A stretch of 64,000 bases of DNA, from NCBI RefSeq assembly GCF_007421925.1, contig NZ_QMDX01000007.1:39473-103472 (forward strand), written 5' to 3'. The stretch comes from Haloglomus irregulare (lineage in GTDB: Archaea > Halobacteriota > Halobacteria > Halobacteriales > Haloarculaceae). The notes below the pieces were generated by a model. That model worked only from the letters and a program-made list of their open reading frames with translations, was not told where the DNA came from and did not search any database. The position numbers and the translations under genes were made by a program. Numbering within the stretch: position 1 is the first letter of the stretch; each line of letters starts with the position of its first letter. This document shows, piece after piece, positions 1 to 9,940 of this stretch.

Positions 1-833
1 GGTGCGACTCGTGGACTGCTCGTAGTCGATCTTGCTGGCGTCGTTGACGGTGACCTGGCCGTTGCTGTCGATGGCGTAGGCACTGTCGCCGTTACCGCTG
101 GTGAACTGGTAGCTGACACCCTCGTCGGTACTGCCACCGACGTTGGCGTTCACGTCGTGGACATTTGTCCCACCGGTGTCGCTCTCGGCGACGCTGGCCG
201 GTCCCGAGTTAGTGAACGACGGCGTCTCGTCGACATCCGTGACGGAAATCGAGACGATCTGGGTGTTGCTCTGGCCGCCCTCGCTGGCTTCGACGGTCAA
301 CGAGAAACTGCTGGTGCCCTCGTGGTCGAACTGGCTGTGGTCAGCCACGTCGATTTGGCCTGTGCTGCTGTCGATACTGAACGCGCCAGCGCTGTTACCC
401 GACGTAATCGCGTAGCTGACGCCGCCGTCACTGCTCCCGCCGACGTTGGCGTCGGCGTCGTGAACGGGGTCATCGTTGGCGGCGTCCTCAGCAATGGTGT
501 CGGACGTGCCCGTACTGAACGTCGGGCTCTCGTCGGCGTCGTCGACGTTGATCGTGACGTCCTGTGTGGCGCTCTGGCCGCCCTCGCTGGCCTCGACAGT
601 AAGGGTGCGACTCGTGGACTGCTCGTAGTCGATCTTGCTGGCGTCGTTGACAGTGATCTGGCCGTTACTGTCGATGGCGTAGGCGCTGTCGCTGTTACCG
701 CCGGTGAACTGATAGCTAACGCTCTGGTCGGCACTCCCGCCGACGTTGGCGTTCACGTCGTGGACGTTCGTCCCATCGGTGTCGCTCTCGGCGACGCTGG
801 CCGGTCCCGAGTTAGTAAACGACGGCGTCTCGT
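1..833 (-). repeat. 603-bp direct repeat encoding paired cadherin units
   Basis: Bases 1-230 recur with few substitutions at 604-833, an offset of exactly 603 bp or 201 codons, which equals two cadherin-type repeats. The phase is preserved, so the duplication extends the adhesin stalk. The repeat may continue past the window start. Confidence 0.8.
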
Positions 834-3800
834 CGCTGTCAGTGATGGTGATGGTGAAGTCTTTGGTCGGCGAGGACAGCGAGCCGTCGCTGCCTTCGAC
901 TGTGATGGTGTGGCTCGTACTGCTCTCGTGGTCGAGTTTGCTCGCGTCCGCGACGGTGACCTCACCGGTCGGGGAGTCTATTTGGAATCGACCGCTGGCG
1001 TCGTCCGTCAACGTGTAGGTCAGCGAGCGATCGTCATCGTCAACGTCTGTCGAACTCGCAGTCACTCCGACGGAGTCGCCCTTGCTGGCACCTTCTGGCA
1101 CCTCGTTGTTCGCGCCGTCGCTGTCGCTTGGCTGTAAGGGGGCGTCGTTGACGCTCGTAATCGACACGCTCCCGGACTTCGAGAACGTGGTCGTATCGAC
1201 GCCACCGTTGGAGGTCCCGCCGTCGTCGACGAGTTTCGTGAGCGTAACCGTCCGGTCGCCCGCAGTACTTGGGTCGTCGCCCGTGTGTTCGTACGCGAGG
1301 TTGTTGATGATCGTGTCCGCAGTCGACTCACTGACGCTACCATCGATGGTCACCGTGGCGGTACTGCCCGAGACGCTGACACTGGCGCTCAGGGCGTTGT
1401 TCGCGGTGATGACAGTCTTGGTGTCGGTTAGGGCGACACTGCTGCCGTCGACGATCAGTTGTTCGGCCGAGCCATCGGCGACGTTGCTCACGGTGAGTTC
1501 GAGGCTGTTGACCTGCTGGCTGCCTTCGACGACACCTACGTTCGCCGAGGAGAAGACGCCGACAGAACTCCCGTCTTCGGTGAACGTCGGGTCGCTGGTC
1601 GACAACGAGAGCGTCGGCGGATCGTTGACGCCGTCAAGAGCGATGCTGAACGTGTTGCCAGCGGTAGTCCCGCCCTTGCCGTCCTTCAGGTCGAAGTCGA
1701 ACGTGTCAGTGCTGGCCTCCGAGCCATCGTGGCTGTACAGGAGGTTGCCGGCGTCGATGTCGGCCTGCGTGAACGTACCCGTGCCGATGGCCGATTCGCC
1801 GTCGCGTGTACCGTCGTCGGTCCCGCCGGAACCCCCGTCGACGAACAGCGTGCCGTCCGAGGGAGCGGTGGTCACGTCGTAGGTGATCGATCCGGCCGAC
1901 TGTTCGGGGTCGCTGGCTGCCAGCTCCGCGTTCGTGATCTGGTTTGCAGTCGACCCCTCGTCGACGGTCACACCCGCGTTCGTGTCCAGCGTCGGCGCTT
2001 CGTTCGTGTTCAGCTCCAGTGAGGATGTCGAGCCGGTGTTCTGGTTTCCGATGTCGTCGCTGGTGGCGATCGTCACGCTGTAGCTGCCGTCTTCGTTGGC
2101 GGTCGCCTTGTCGACGGTCACGGTCGTGTCGTAATTGCCGTCCACATTGTTATCATCGAGTGTCACGTCCGAGGGGGCACCGAACGCCGAGAGGTCCGCC
2201 TCGACATTTGCGACGTTGTTCGCCGTCTCGCTCACGAACACCGCGACGCGGATTGTGTCTCCGTCGCCGACGGAACTGCCGGGGGAGTTGTCGTTCTCCA
2301 AGACGAAATTCGACAGCGACGGCGGTGTGTTGTCGATGGCGTAGGTCTCGCCGCTGGTGAAACTGCCGTCGGCGCTGCCGCCAGTACCCTCACCACCCAG
2401 CGCGACGTTGTTGGTGGTGTCCTCGATGCTGTCGTCGTCGCTGACATCCAGGCGCAGGTCGCCGTCGCCGGTGATCAAGCCCACCGTGACGGTGACGGTG
2501 TTGCTGGCGGTCCCGGACCCGACACTCTGGATGGAGCCGCTGGCGGTGTTGGTGGTGTGGAGTGTGAAATCGCTCGTGTCGATGCCGTCGACTTCCGTGG
2601 AGAAAGTCACGTCGAAATCGACCGAATCAGCGTTGGTGTTCTGGCTCGTCGGCGAGGCGCGCTCGATAGACGTAACCTCGGGCGCGTCCTGAACGGTGAC
2701 GGTCGGTGTGGCCGAGACGCTCGTGTCGTCGCCCCACGCGAACTCGGGGGTGTAACTCCCGTGGTTCGGTTCGTCGAAGGTGAAGGTGACTTCGCCGTTG
2801 GTGTCGGTGACTTTCGTATCGCTCGTGGCGAACCCGTCGAGGCCGTCGTCGTCGACGACCTCGATGGTGACGCCCTCGCCGGCGTCGGAGCCGCTCTCCT
2901 TTGCGGTTACGGTGATGGTGCCCGATTCGTCCTCGGCGACGGTCGGTGACGTGGCCTCGACGCTGTCGACGGTGAGTTCGGTGACTGACTCCCAGGCCAG
3001 CGCGGGGTAGCCGCCCGTGACGAGCCACGTCTCGGGGCTCTCGAAGGAGAAGCCATCCATGGTGACCTGCGGCGCGAAGCGTTGCATCTCGACGGTCGTG
3101 AGGCCGTTCGCGTCGGGACTGCCGGCCGAGGACGATTGCCCGGTCGTATTCACGTCCCAGTAGGCATCTTCGACCGTCCCGCCGGGATTGAGCCCAACGA
3201 GGCCGCCCGCGTCCTGAGTGCCGCTGACGTCGCCGGTGGCGTATGCGTTGGCGACATAGCCGTTGGAATCGCTGCCCCCATTATTAAACCCGACCAGCCC
3301 GCCGACCATGTCGCCGTCAACATCACCGGTCGCGTATGATTTGGTGACATTGCCGTAGTTTAGCCCGGCGAGGCCGCCCCCGTAGTCTTCGTCGCCTTTG
3401 ACATCGCCGGTCGCATACGACTCGGTGACATTGCCTTCGTTCTCCCCGACGAGGCCGCCCACGTTTCTGGTGGCGTTGACATTGCCGGTCGCATACGACT
3501 CGCTGACATCCTCAAGGTTCTCTCCGATGAGCCCGCCCACGAACTTAGTGCCGTTGACATCGCCGGTCGCGTACGACTTGGTGACAGCAGCGTTGTTCCT
3601 CCCGGCGAGGCCGCCCACGTACTCAGAGCCGTTGATCTCGACGTTCTCGACGCCGACGTTCTCCACTGTCCCACCGGACACGATCCCGAACAGCCCAACG
3701 TTTTGCGTGTTTTTTCGGTCGATGTTCAGCCCTGAAATCGTGTGGTCGTCGCCGTCGAACGTCCCGGTGAACTGGTTCCCGGGATCGCCGATGGGGTCGA

Positions 3801-6315
3801 ACCCCTTGTTGCTGTTGGCCGTGTCGCTCGCCACCTCGTCGTAGCCCGCGGTACCCGAATCGAGGTCCGCGGTCAGTTTGAACTCCGCGCCGGTGTTCTG
3901 GCTCACGTTGTCGAGGTGGTGCCAGTTCGCTATCTCGTAGGGGGTCGATTCGCTGCCGTCGCCACCGCCGTACAGCGCCGCCTGCACCAGTGTCAGTGTC
4001 GACCCCTTTTGGACGTTGTAATCGGAGAGTGTACGGTCGTCGTCCAGCGCTTTACCAGCGAAGATCAGATCCTGCCGGTCTGCCACCAGACCCGTTCTCG
4101 CCTCGAGCTGTTCTTTCACCGAGAGAACGGTATCGGAGGCCTCGAAACCCAGGACAATTGTGCCCCCATTGAGAATATTCACAAAGAGCGCTTTCGAAAC
4201 ACTCGGGTCTGGTGTCCGAATCTGTGGGCCGGCGTCGAGTCCCTGCAGTATCGGGTATCCGTCATCGTCAGCGCCGGGGGTACTGGCGGTGACAGTCTCC
4301 CACGTCGGAGTAGTGAGTGCCGACATATTCGCCGAATCGAGCGCGTTCGCCCCGACCATATCACGGGTGAAGATGCCAACCGCGTCGCCATCAGATGTCT
4401 CCTGGCCCGTCTGCTGGATGTCCCAGTAGCTGTTGGAGACTGTGCCCCCATTGTTCCCGACGAGACCGCCCACGTTTTCCGAACCATCGACCGTACCGGA
4501 CGCGTAGGACCTGCTCACGCTGCTGTCGTCACGGTTCTGTCCGACGAGCCCGCCTGCACCGTCGTTGTTACCGGTGACATCGGCAGTGGCGTACGACCCG
4601 GTTACGGTGCCTCCATTTTGGAGTCCAACGAGACCACCGATATCATAGTCACCTGTGGCGCTCCCGGTCACGTAGGACGTGGTGATGCTGGCCTTGTTTT
4701 TCCCGACGAGGCCGCCAACGTCGTACTGCCCGGAGATGTCACCCGTCGCGAACGATCCGGAGATGGTCCCACGATTCTGTCCGACGAGACCGCCGACGGC
4801 ACCGGTACCAGAGACTTGACCAGACGTGTTCGAGGCGGTAATAGTCCCGGAGCTATTGCCTGCGATACCACCGACAAAATAATCGCCAGTGATACCGGCA
4901 CTCTCGACACCGACACGCTCGACACGACCAGCCGAACCCACGTCACCGAATAAGCCGACGTAATCCGTACTCCCACGGTCGATGGAGAGGTCCGAAATCG
5001 TGTCGTTGTCGCCATCGAACGTGCCGGTGAACGGCGCGCCCGAGTCACCGATGGGGTCAAAGCCGTTGTTGCTGTTGGCCGACGAATCGGCCACCGAACC
5101 GTAGCCAGCAGTACCCGAATTGAGGCCGGTGGTCAGGACGAACTCCTTGTCGAGGTTCTGGCGGACGTTGTCGAGGTGGTGCCAGTTCGCTATCTCGTAT
5201 GGGGTCCCGGCCGTGCCGTCACCGCCAGCATATGCGTTGACGTTCTGGGCTTCCAGTTGGGCCTGGCGGTCGACGGACTGTAGAATCGGGTAGCCGTCCC
5301 CGGTGGTGTCGCCCTCGGAGTTCTCGACTGTCCCCCACGTACTGGCAAAGTCGAGCGCGCCCATCTTCGAGGTGGCGGTAGACCCCTGCATCTCCGGGGC
5401 TGGGGACGTGTCGCCCGTGGAGCCGTAGCCGTTCAGGTTGCTGGCACCACCAAGGCGAGCCCCGATAGCTCTGTCCTGGTTCGTCGTCCCCTTGTCCCAG
5501 TACGAGTCTCTGACATCTCCCTCGTTGGCCCCGGCAATGCCGCCGACGAATGGCCCGCTGGTGGCTTCGATATCACCTGTCGCGTAGGTTCGCTTCACCG
5601 TTTTCGGAATATCTGGGCGGACTACTTCAAAACCGACCACGCCACCGACGTCATTCTCTCCGGTCACATCCGCAAGCGAATACGAGTCCTCGACAGTCGC
5701 CGCCGAACTACTGGTATAAGAGTTCCGCCCGACCAGCCCACCGACTTTTTTATTACCCGAGACAGTGCCGGAGACGAACGATTCACGCACTACTGCGTTT
5801 TTATCACTCTGGCCCACAAGTCCGCCGGTGTTATCGTTTCCAGTGACACTGACGTCGACGAGTCCGACCTTCTCTACGGTACTCCCTTCCGTGAGCCCAA
5901 ACAGTCCGACGTAGTTAGTACTCCCCCGGTCGATGGTCGGCCCTGAAATCGTGTGACCGTTCCCGTCGAACGTGCCCGTGAACGGCGTGCCCGAGTCACC
6001 GATGGGGTCGAAGCCCTTGGCACCGCTTCCGTCGTCGTTCCACTGGTCGGTCCTGCTGGCGTCGATATCCCCCGTGAGTTCGTAGTGGTCCCCGAGTCCC
6101 TGATTCTCGATACACTGCAACTGATCGACGTTCCCCACCTCGTAGGGGTCGCTCGATGTGCCCGATCCGCTGTAGCTCACCGTGCTACAGTCCGGGGCGG
6201 TGTTGCCCGCTGCGCCCGCGGCGACGCCGACGAACCCGCTGCCCGTGGCCAGCATCGCCAGCCCCACGATGGTGACGAGATACACCGCCAGTAGTCTGCT
6301 CGCTGTACGAGTCAC
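1..6315 (-). CDS. Giant secreted GLUG/cadherin adhesin with an internal ubiquitin-like domain (3' end beyond window)
   Basis: The reading frame is open from a GTG at 6315 to base 1, giving at least 2105 residues; the C-terminus lies outside the window. An in-frame GTG at 6423 could add 36 residues. Order of domains (numbered from 6315): hydrophobic signal segment about 8-35 ending in Ala-rich sequence; GLUG-repeat blocks (repeats like GGLVG-N and SYATGDV) about 60-700; a ubiquitin-like domain about 707-777; more GLUG repeats to about 1065; Ig-like/invasin-type segments about 1110-1420; a Cadherin_3/CSPG-like repeat about 1435-1560; and cadherin repeats from about 1725. GLUG and cadherin repeats are typical of surface adhesins, so the protein is probably exported and used in cell-cell or surface attachment. 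TATA-like sequence lies near 6578-6590. The adhesin role is inferred; the domain calls are read from sequence. Confidence 0.85.
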   Translation of the reverse strand, partial: MTRTASRLLAVYLVTIVGLAMLATGSGFVGVAAGAAGNTAPDCSTVSYSGSGTSSDPYEVGNVDQLQCIENQGLGDHYELTGDIDASRTDQWNDDGSGAKGFDPIGDSGTPFTGTFDGNGHTISGPTIDRGSTNYVGLFGLTEGSTVEKVGLVDVSVTGNDNTGGLVGQSDKNAVVRESFVSGTVSGNKKVGGLVGRNSYTSSSAATVEDSYSLADVTGENDVGGVVGFEVVRPDIPKTVKRTYATGDIEATSGPFVGGIAGANEGDVRDSYWDKGTTNQDRAIGARLGGASNLNGYGSTGDTSPAPEMQGSTATSKMGALDFASTWGTVENSEGDTTGDGYPILQSVDRQAQLEAQNVNAYAGGDGTAGTPYEIANWHHLDNVRQNLDKEFVLTTGLNSGTAGYGSVADSSANSNNGFDPIGDSGAPFTGTFDGDNDTISDLSIDRGSTDYVGLFGDVGSAGRVERVGVESAGITGDYFVGGIAGNSSGTITASNTSGQVSGTGAVGGLVGQNRGTISGSFATGDISGQYDVGGLVGKNKASITTSYVTGSATGDYDIGGLVGLQNGGTVTGSYATADVTGNNDGAGGLVGQNRDDSSVSRSYASGTVDGSENVGGLVGNNGGTVSNSYWDIQQTGQETSDGDAVGIFTRDMVGANALDSANMSALTTPTWETVTASTPGADDDGYPILQGLDAGPQIRTPDPSVSKALFVNILNGGTIVLGFEASDTVLSVKEQLEARTGLVADRQDLIFAGKALDDDRTLSDYNVQKGSTLTLVQAALYGGGDGSESTPYEIANWHHLDNVSQNTGAEFKLTADLDSGTAGYDEVASDTANSNKGFDPIGDPGNQFTGTFDGDDHTISGLNIDRKNTQNVGLFGIVSGGTVENVGVENVEINGSEYVGGLAGRNNAAVTKSYATGDVNGTKFVGGLIGENLEDVSESYATGNVNATRNVGGLVGENEGNVTESYATGDVKGDEDYGGGLAGLNYGNVTKSYATGDVDGDMVGGLVGFNNGGSDSNGYVANAYATGDVSGTQDAGGLVGLNPGGTVEDAYWDVNTTGQSSSAGSPDANGLTTVEMQRFAPQVTMDGFSFESPETWLVTGGYPALAWESVTELTVDSVEATSPTVAEDESGTITVTAKESGSDAGEGVTIEVVDDDGLDGFATSDTKVTDTNGEVTFTFDEPNHGSYTPEFAWGDDTSVSATPTVTVQDAPEVTSIERASPTSQNTNADSVDFDVTFSTEVDGIDTSDFTLHTTNTASGSIQSVGSGTASNTVTVTVGLITGDGDLRLDVSDDDSIEDTTNNVALGGEGTGGSADGSFTSGETYAIDNTPPSLSNFVLENDNSPGSSVGDGDTIRVAVFVSETANNVANVEADLSAFGAPSDVTLDDNNVDGNYDTTVTVDKATANEDGSYSVTIATSDDIGNQNTGSTSSLELNTNEAPTLDTNAGVTVDEGSTANQITNAELAASDPEQSAGSITYDVTTAPSDGTLFVDGGSGGTDDGTRDGESAIGTGTFTQADIDAGNLLYSHDGSEASTDTFDFDLKDGKGGTTAGNTFSIALDGVNDPPTLSLSTSDPTFTEDGSSVGVFSSANVGVVEGSQQVNSLELTVSNVADGSAEQLIVDGSSVALTDTKTVITANNALSASVSVSGSTATVTIDGSVSESTADTIINNLAYEHTGDDPSTAGDRTVTLTKLVDDGGTSNGGVDTTTFSKSGSVSITSVNDAPLQPSDSDGANNEVPEGASKGDSVGVTASSTDVDDDDRSLTYTLTDDASGRFQIDSPTGEVTVADASKLDHESSTSHTITVEGSDGSLSSPTKDFTITITDSDETPSFTNSGPASVAESDTDGTNVHDVNANVGGSADQSVSYQFTGGNSDSAYAIDSNGQITVNDASKIDYEQSTSRTLTVEASEGGQSATQDVTINVDDADESPTFSTGTSDTIAEDAANDDPVHDADANVGGSSDGGVSYAITSGNSAGAFSIDSSTGQIDVADHSQFDHEGTSSFSLTVEASEGGQSNTQIVSISVTDVDETPSFTNSGPASVAESDTGGTNVHDVNANVGGSTDEGVSYQFTSGNGDSAYAIDSNGQVTVNDASKIDYEQSTSRT
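3968..4195 (-). other. Ubiquitin-like domain inside the adhesin
   Basis: Translating this segment of the adhesin frame gives a gap-free match to eukaryotic ubiquitin from its residue 1 to 70. Hand counting gives about 38 identities in 70, including LIFAGK and RTLSDYN-x-QK-x-STL. Equivalents of the ubiquitin hydrophobic patch (Leu8, Ile44, Val70) and of Lys27, Lys48 and Lys63 are present. Lys6 and Lys11 are replaced. The conjugation tail LRLRGG is not kept (it reads QAALYGG), and the domain is followed by more GLUG sequence, so it cannot act as a conjugated C-terminus without cleavage. It is probably a structural or host-mimic module. Confidence 0.85.
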
Positions 6316-6640
6316 ACCGACCACCGCCCGAACTGGGGCCGCCTCGTAGTCCGTCTCGGACGCGCTCGACTGATCGCGCGACCCAGCGCCCCAGTCGAAA
6401 GTTCCGCGGCGGTTTCCGGCCACAACTCACCATCTGTTCGCTTGTCGCTCGTCCGTGGGTGTTCGCGTCGGCCGTCAGGACACTCCAGGCTCGTGACCAC
6501 AGAACGACTCCCATAGAGACACGGTACCAAAGACACGTTGCTGGCAACTACGCAGCATATCGGTGTAAAGATGGCTTGCATATATACGCAACAGTGACAA
6601 CGAGGTAACCAGTACGTGAACACAACCGCACGGGGTCGAC

Positions 6641-8269
6641 TCAGTCGAGTCTCAGGTCGTGTGAAAAGGCGTCCTCGAAGACGGTCCGTTCGGCGTTGCG
6701 CAGGTGATGGAGGAACGTCGAGGCCGAGGAGTCCAGCGTCTCGGCCACGTCCTCGGCACTGGCCTGCTGTGGGCGCTCGAAAAAGCCCGACAGCGAGGCC
6801 GCCCGGAGTGCGCCTTCCTGTTTCTTCGTTAGCCCGCTGAACGCGCTCGGGTGGTCGTCGTCGACGGGGCGCTCGGTACAGGCGTACATGGTCACCTCGG
6901 GCCAGTGGTCCTGTACGGCGTCGACGATGGCACTGAGATCAGTCCGGCGCGGGAACTCCACGGTCAGATTCAGACGGCCGTCACAGACGGTAATCGAGCG
7001 CAGTATCTCGCCGTACCCGCCCAGAACTCCCCTGATCGACCCTTTCTCGGCACGAATCGACACGATCGCAGTCGTCTCCGTTTCGGTGACGACGGTCGCC
7101 GCTGTGACCGACGGGAGCTCCGCTGCAGTCGCCCGAACTGTCTCGGCGTCCACATCAGCCGTCTTGACGAGGTATGTCGAACCGGGGCCACCCTCTCCGT
7201 GCAGTTCCTCAACGACCAGCTCCGGGAACTCGTCATCTTCCTCGTCGCCATCCTCGACAGCCAGTGTCCTCGACAGGGCTGTCAGGACGTGGTCGCCCGT
7301 GTACCGGAGCGAGAGTTCCGTTACTGTCTCACCGGCCAGCGCTTCCTGCTGGCGGTGGACCTGCTGTTTGAACGCGAGGGCGGCCGCCACTTCGTCGACC
7401 AACTGTCCTGCCACGTCGCTGCCGGTATCCGTCCGGACGACCGTGAGCGCGCCGTAGGACAGTCCTTCGTGGACCAACGGCACCGACCGCACCGAGAACA
7501 GTCCACACCGCTCCAGTTGGGCGACGATGTCGTTCTCTCCGTCCATGTCTGTCGTGACTGTCACGGGGTCGTCCGTGGCGAGTGTGCGTCGTGTCGCTGC
7601 GTCGATGGCGCTCCCCTCACCGGGGTGCCGGAAGCCCCGGTCCGATCCGTGGTCGGCGATCACAACCGGATGCTGGTCGCCACCTCCTGGTCCTTGCTTC
7701 CGGACGACCCAGGCCGACTCGTAGCCGTAGTCGTTGACGAGCAGGTGACAGACACTCGCAGCGATCTCCCGGTTGGTCGATGTCTGCAAAAGGAGTTGGC
7801 GGATGGCTTCCTTGCCGTCGCGTTCGGACTGGACCTGCTCTCGGGTCTGCTGTAACTCTCGTTCACGCTGTTTGCGCTCGGAGATATCCCGAGAGTTGAT
7901 GACGTAGTTGCCGTCGGGCGTGGGGTTTGACGAGCCAACCGATTCGATCCATTTGTAGGACCCATCTGCCTGTAGGTGCCGGTATTCGACCGCCTCAACG
8001 TGGTGCGCTTTTTCCGAGACCATTGCGGCGAATGCTTCGACGACGCGTTCTCGATCCTCTGGGTGGAAGTACTCGGCAACCTGCTCACCGACGAGTTCGT
8101 CTTGCTCATAGCCATACAACCGTTCGATGGCCGGACTCTCGTACAGTATTCTCCCACGCGAGTCAAGAAGCGTAATCAGATCAGTTGAGTGTAACGGCAA
8201 CTGATCGAGTGAGAAGGTATCTTTCAGCCCGAGAGATGGGTGTGAACCCGGTCGATTGTTAGCAGTCAT
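6641..8269 (-). CDS. Bat-type PAS/GAF sensor with HTH_10 DNA-binding domain
   Basis: 542 residues. A PAS domain (about 22-135, with YGYEQDELVG and FHPEDRE) is followed by a short coiled segment, a GAF domain (about 160-300), the haloarchaeal Bat domain (about 330-460) and a C-terminal HTH_10 (about 470-535, with LTKKQEGALRAA). This is the architecture of bacterio-opsin-activator-type regulators, which sense a small-molecule, redox or light signal and activate transcription. The gene runs in the same direction as the adhesin, 325 bp upstream of it, so it could regulate it, but no direct sign of that is visible. The ligand cannot be told. Confidence 0.85.
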   Translation of the reverse strand: MTANNRPGSHPSLGLKDTFSLDQLPLHSTDLITLLDSRGRILYESPAIERLYGYEQDELVGEQVAEYFHPEDRERVVEAFAAMVSEKAHHVEAVEYRHLQADGSYKWIESVGSSNPTPDGNYVINSRDISERKQRERELQQTREQVQSERDGKEAIRQLLLQTSTNREIAASVCHLLVNDYGYESAWVVRKQGPGGGDQHPVVIADHGSDRGFRHPGEGSAIDAATRRTLATDDPVTVTTDMDGENDIVAQLERCGLFSVRSVPLVHEGLSYGALTVVRTDTGSDVAGQLVDEVAAALAFKQQVHRQQEALAGETVTELSLRYTGDHVLTALSRTLAVEDGDEEDDEFPELVVEELHGEGGPGSTYLVKTADVDAETVRATAAELPSVTAATVVTETETTAIVSIRAEKGSIRGVLGGYGEILRSITVCDGRLNLTVEFPRRTDLSAIVDAVQDHWPEVTMYACTERPVDDDHPSAFSGLTKKQEGALRAASLSGFFERPQQASAEDVAETLDSSASTFLHHLRNAERTVFEDAFSHDLRLD

Positions 8270-8353
8270 AAAATGGACAGTCTCCAGTGTCGGTTAAATG
8301 AATCTACTTTGCCACATCCAATATGTGAATTTTGAGCTAATAGCATATATTTG

Positions 8354-9925
8354 TCAGAGTCTGAGCCCGCCTGTCATTACAGCTTGGCCTACATTTCGCC
8401 TAAAGGGGGGTGGGGGGTGAATGTCTCCCTGACGCTTCGCCGGATACCATTTGATAGGGGCAGTTACGTGGAAGCGAGCGCTCTCCTCCACGTCTTTCAG
8501 GAGTCTGAAATCGGAGGCGGATGGAAAACCGCTCTCGACGAGACTCCGAACAATCTGGGGTGACAGCCCGTTTACTGCCCAGAATAGGCGTTCCGTTCCG
8601 TCAGAGAGCGAGACAGTCGAATCAAGAGCCAGCTCGAAGTCTGCGTCTGTCTCTGTACGGCAGAGTCGAGCAATCTCCGCGGACCTGAACTCCAGTTCCG
8701 CGGTGGGATCAAGCACGTCCCTGCGTTCAAGAGCGTACAATGCGTACCCGATGATCTCGCCAAGTTCTGTGAGGATGCGCCGTTTCTCTTGATCGAATGC
8801 TTCGGTGCGATCAGCGTACACTCCAAGCACACCGTATACCGTTCCTTGATGACTCAAAGGAACGGAGGCGTATGATTGAATCCCGTGGGTATCGGCAAGG
8901 TGTTGCCAATAGTCGTAGGGAAGATCAGCGAGATCATTTTGAACGTGCAATTCACCGGTTCGTACGGCGTGGGCAGCAGGACCCTCGCTGAGCGGAGGTG
9001 ACTGTTGATCCAAGATTCCATCAAGATAGGTTTCCATATCTCCAGCCATCGTCCACGGTTCGAAATCATCGAATGGTGGCGATAGCTCACCCATCACTGT
9101 CGATTGGTACGCATCGAACTCCAAGAGCGTGTCACAGACAGCCTGTGCAACCTCCTCGCGCGTCTCGGCCCGCGCGACGGTCTGCACGATTGCCCGGATT
9201 ACGGTATTGAGTCGATTGACGCGTTGGAGTTGTTGCTCGCGCTCTTTGGGTTCGGTAATATCGCGCCCTTCCGGGACAATCAGTATTATCTCGCCGTGTT
9301 CGTTCGACACAGGGCGGAGTGAAAAATCAATGATTGCGGTGCGGTCGGCACCCTGAACTTCGACCGCGAACCGAACGAACTCACCGTCGGCTGCTCGGTC
9401 GATAGCGTCTCTCAGCTGGGCTTGCGTCCCATCGGAGAGCTGCCACCAGTAGGTCTCCCAGAACGGCTTCCCGACGACGTCCTCTCGGGTCAGGCCCCCA
9501 AAGGAAAGTGCGGCATCGTTTGCATCAATAAGCGTACCGTCGGGCTCTAGAATGCCGATAAAATGGAACGTCTGGTTGAATATTAGCTCATAGAGGTTCT
9601 CTTGGCCGAGGTTTTCCATCGATAACTGGAATGAATCGTGCCCTTCTCGGAGTCGATTATTCGCCGACGGTGACCGAGAGTGAGCAGCATCATATAACTC
9701 ATCGGATGACTGCTCCGTAGGTCGCCACCACACTCGACCTCTCGCCCCGACTTTCTTTGTCTCAAGAGCACCTTGGTTGACGAGGACATCTAACTTGTTG
9801 TAAATAGTGCGCGCTGTACAGTCGAACTCGGCTGCGACCTCCGTCGTCGTCACCGGCGTGCCAGCAGGTGCGAGCGTGTCGACAGCATTCAACACGGTGG
9901 CTGGCGAGGGTGACGCAGAACTCAT
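8354..9925 (-). CDS. HTH-PAS-GAF regulator, Bat family, truncated C-terminus
   Basis: The start is set at the ATG at 9925 (MSSASPSP); an upstream ATG at 9940 is possible. An N-terminal winged HTH (about 5-70, EFDCTARTIYNKLDVLV) precedes a PAS domain (about 110-230, ending in the EGRDIT motif), a GAF domain (about 240-400) and the first half of a Bat-like domain (about 405-480). The normal Bat C-terminal half and HTH_10 are missing. The last 40 residues are proline/arginine-rich and cross a C/G homopolymer run at 8406-8418, suggesting a frameshift or deletion at the 3' end. It probably still binds DNA through its N-terminal HTH. Confidence 0.7.
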   Translation of the reverse strand: MSSASPSPATVLNAVDTLAPAGTPVTTTEVAAEFDCTARTIYNKLDVLVNQGALETKKVGARGRVWWRPTEQSSDELYDAAHSRSPSANNRLREGHDSFQLSMENLGQENLYELIFNQTFHFIGILEPDGTLIDANDAALSFGGLTREDVVGKPFWETYWWQLSDGTQAQLRDAIDRAADGEFVRFAVEVQGADRTAIIDFSLRPVSNEHGEIILIVPEGRDITEPKEREQQLQRVNRLNTVIRAIVQTVARAETREEVAQAVCDTLLEFDAYQSTVMGELSPPFDDFEPWTMAGDMETYLDGILDQQSPPLSEGPAAHAVRTGELHVQNDLADLPYDYWQHLADTHGIQSYASVPLSHQGTVYGVLGVYADRTEAFDQEKRRILTELGEIIGYALYALERRDVLDPTAELEFRSAEIARLCRTETDADFELALDSTVSLSDGTERLFWAVNGLSPQIVRSLVESGFPSASDFRLLKDVEESARFHVTAPIKWYPAKRQGDIHPPPPFRRNVGQAVMTGGLRL

Positions 9926-9940
9926 ACACCCAAAATGCAC

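Noticed and set aside
157-1137. Long plus-strand open frame of 326 codons opposite the adhesin
   Set aside because: It is the complement of cadherin-coding repeats; the minus strand gives recognisable domains and the plus product does not.
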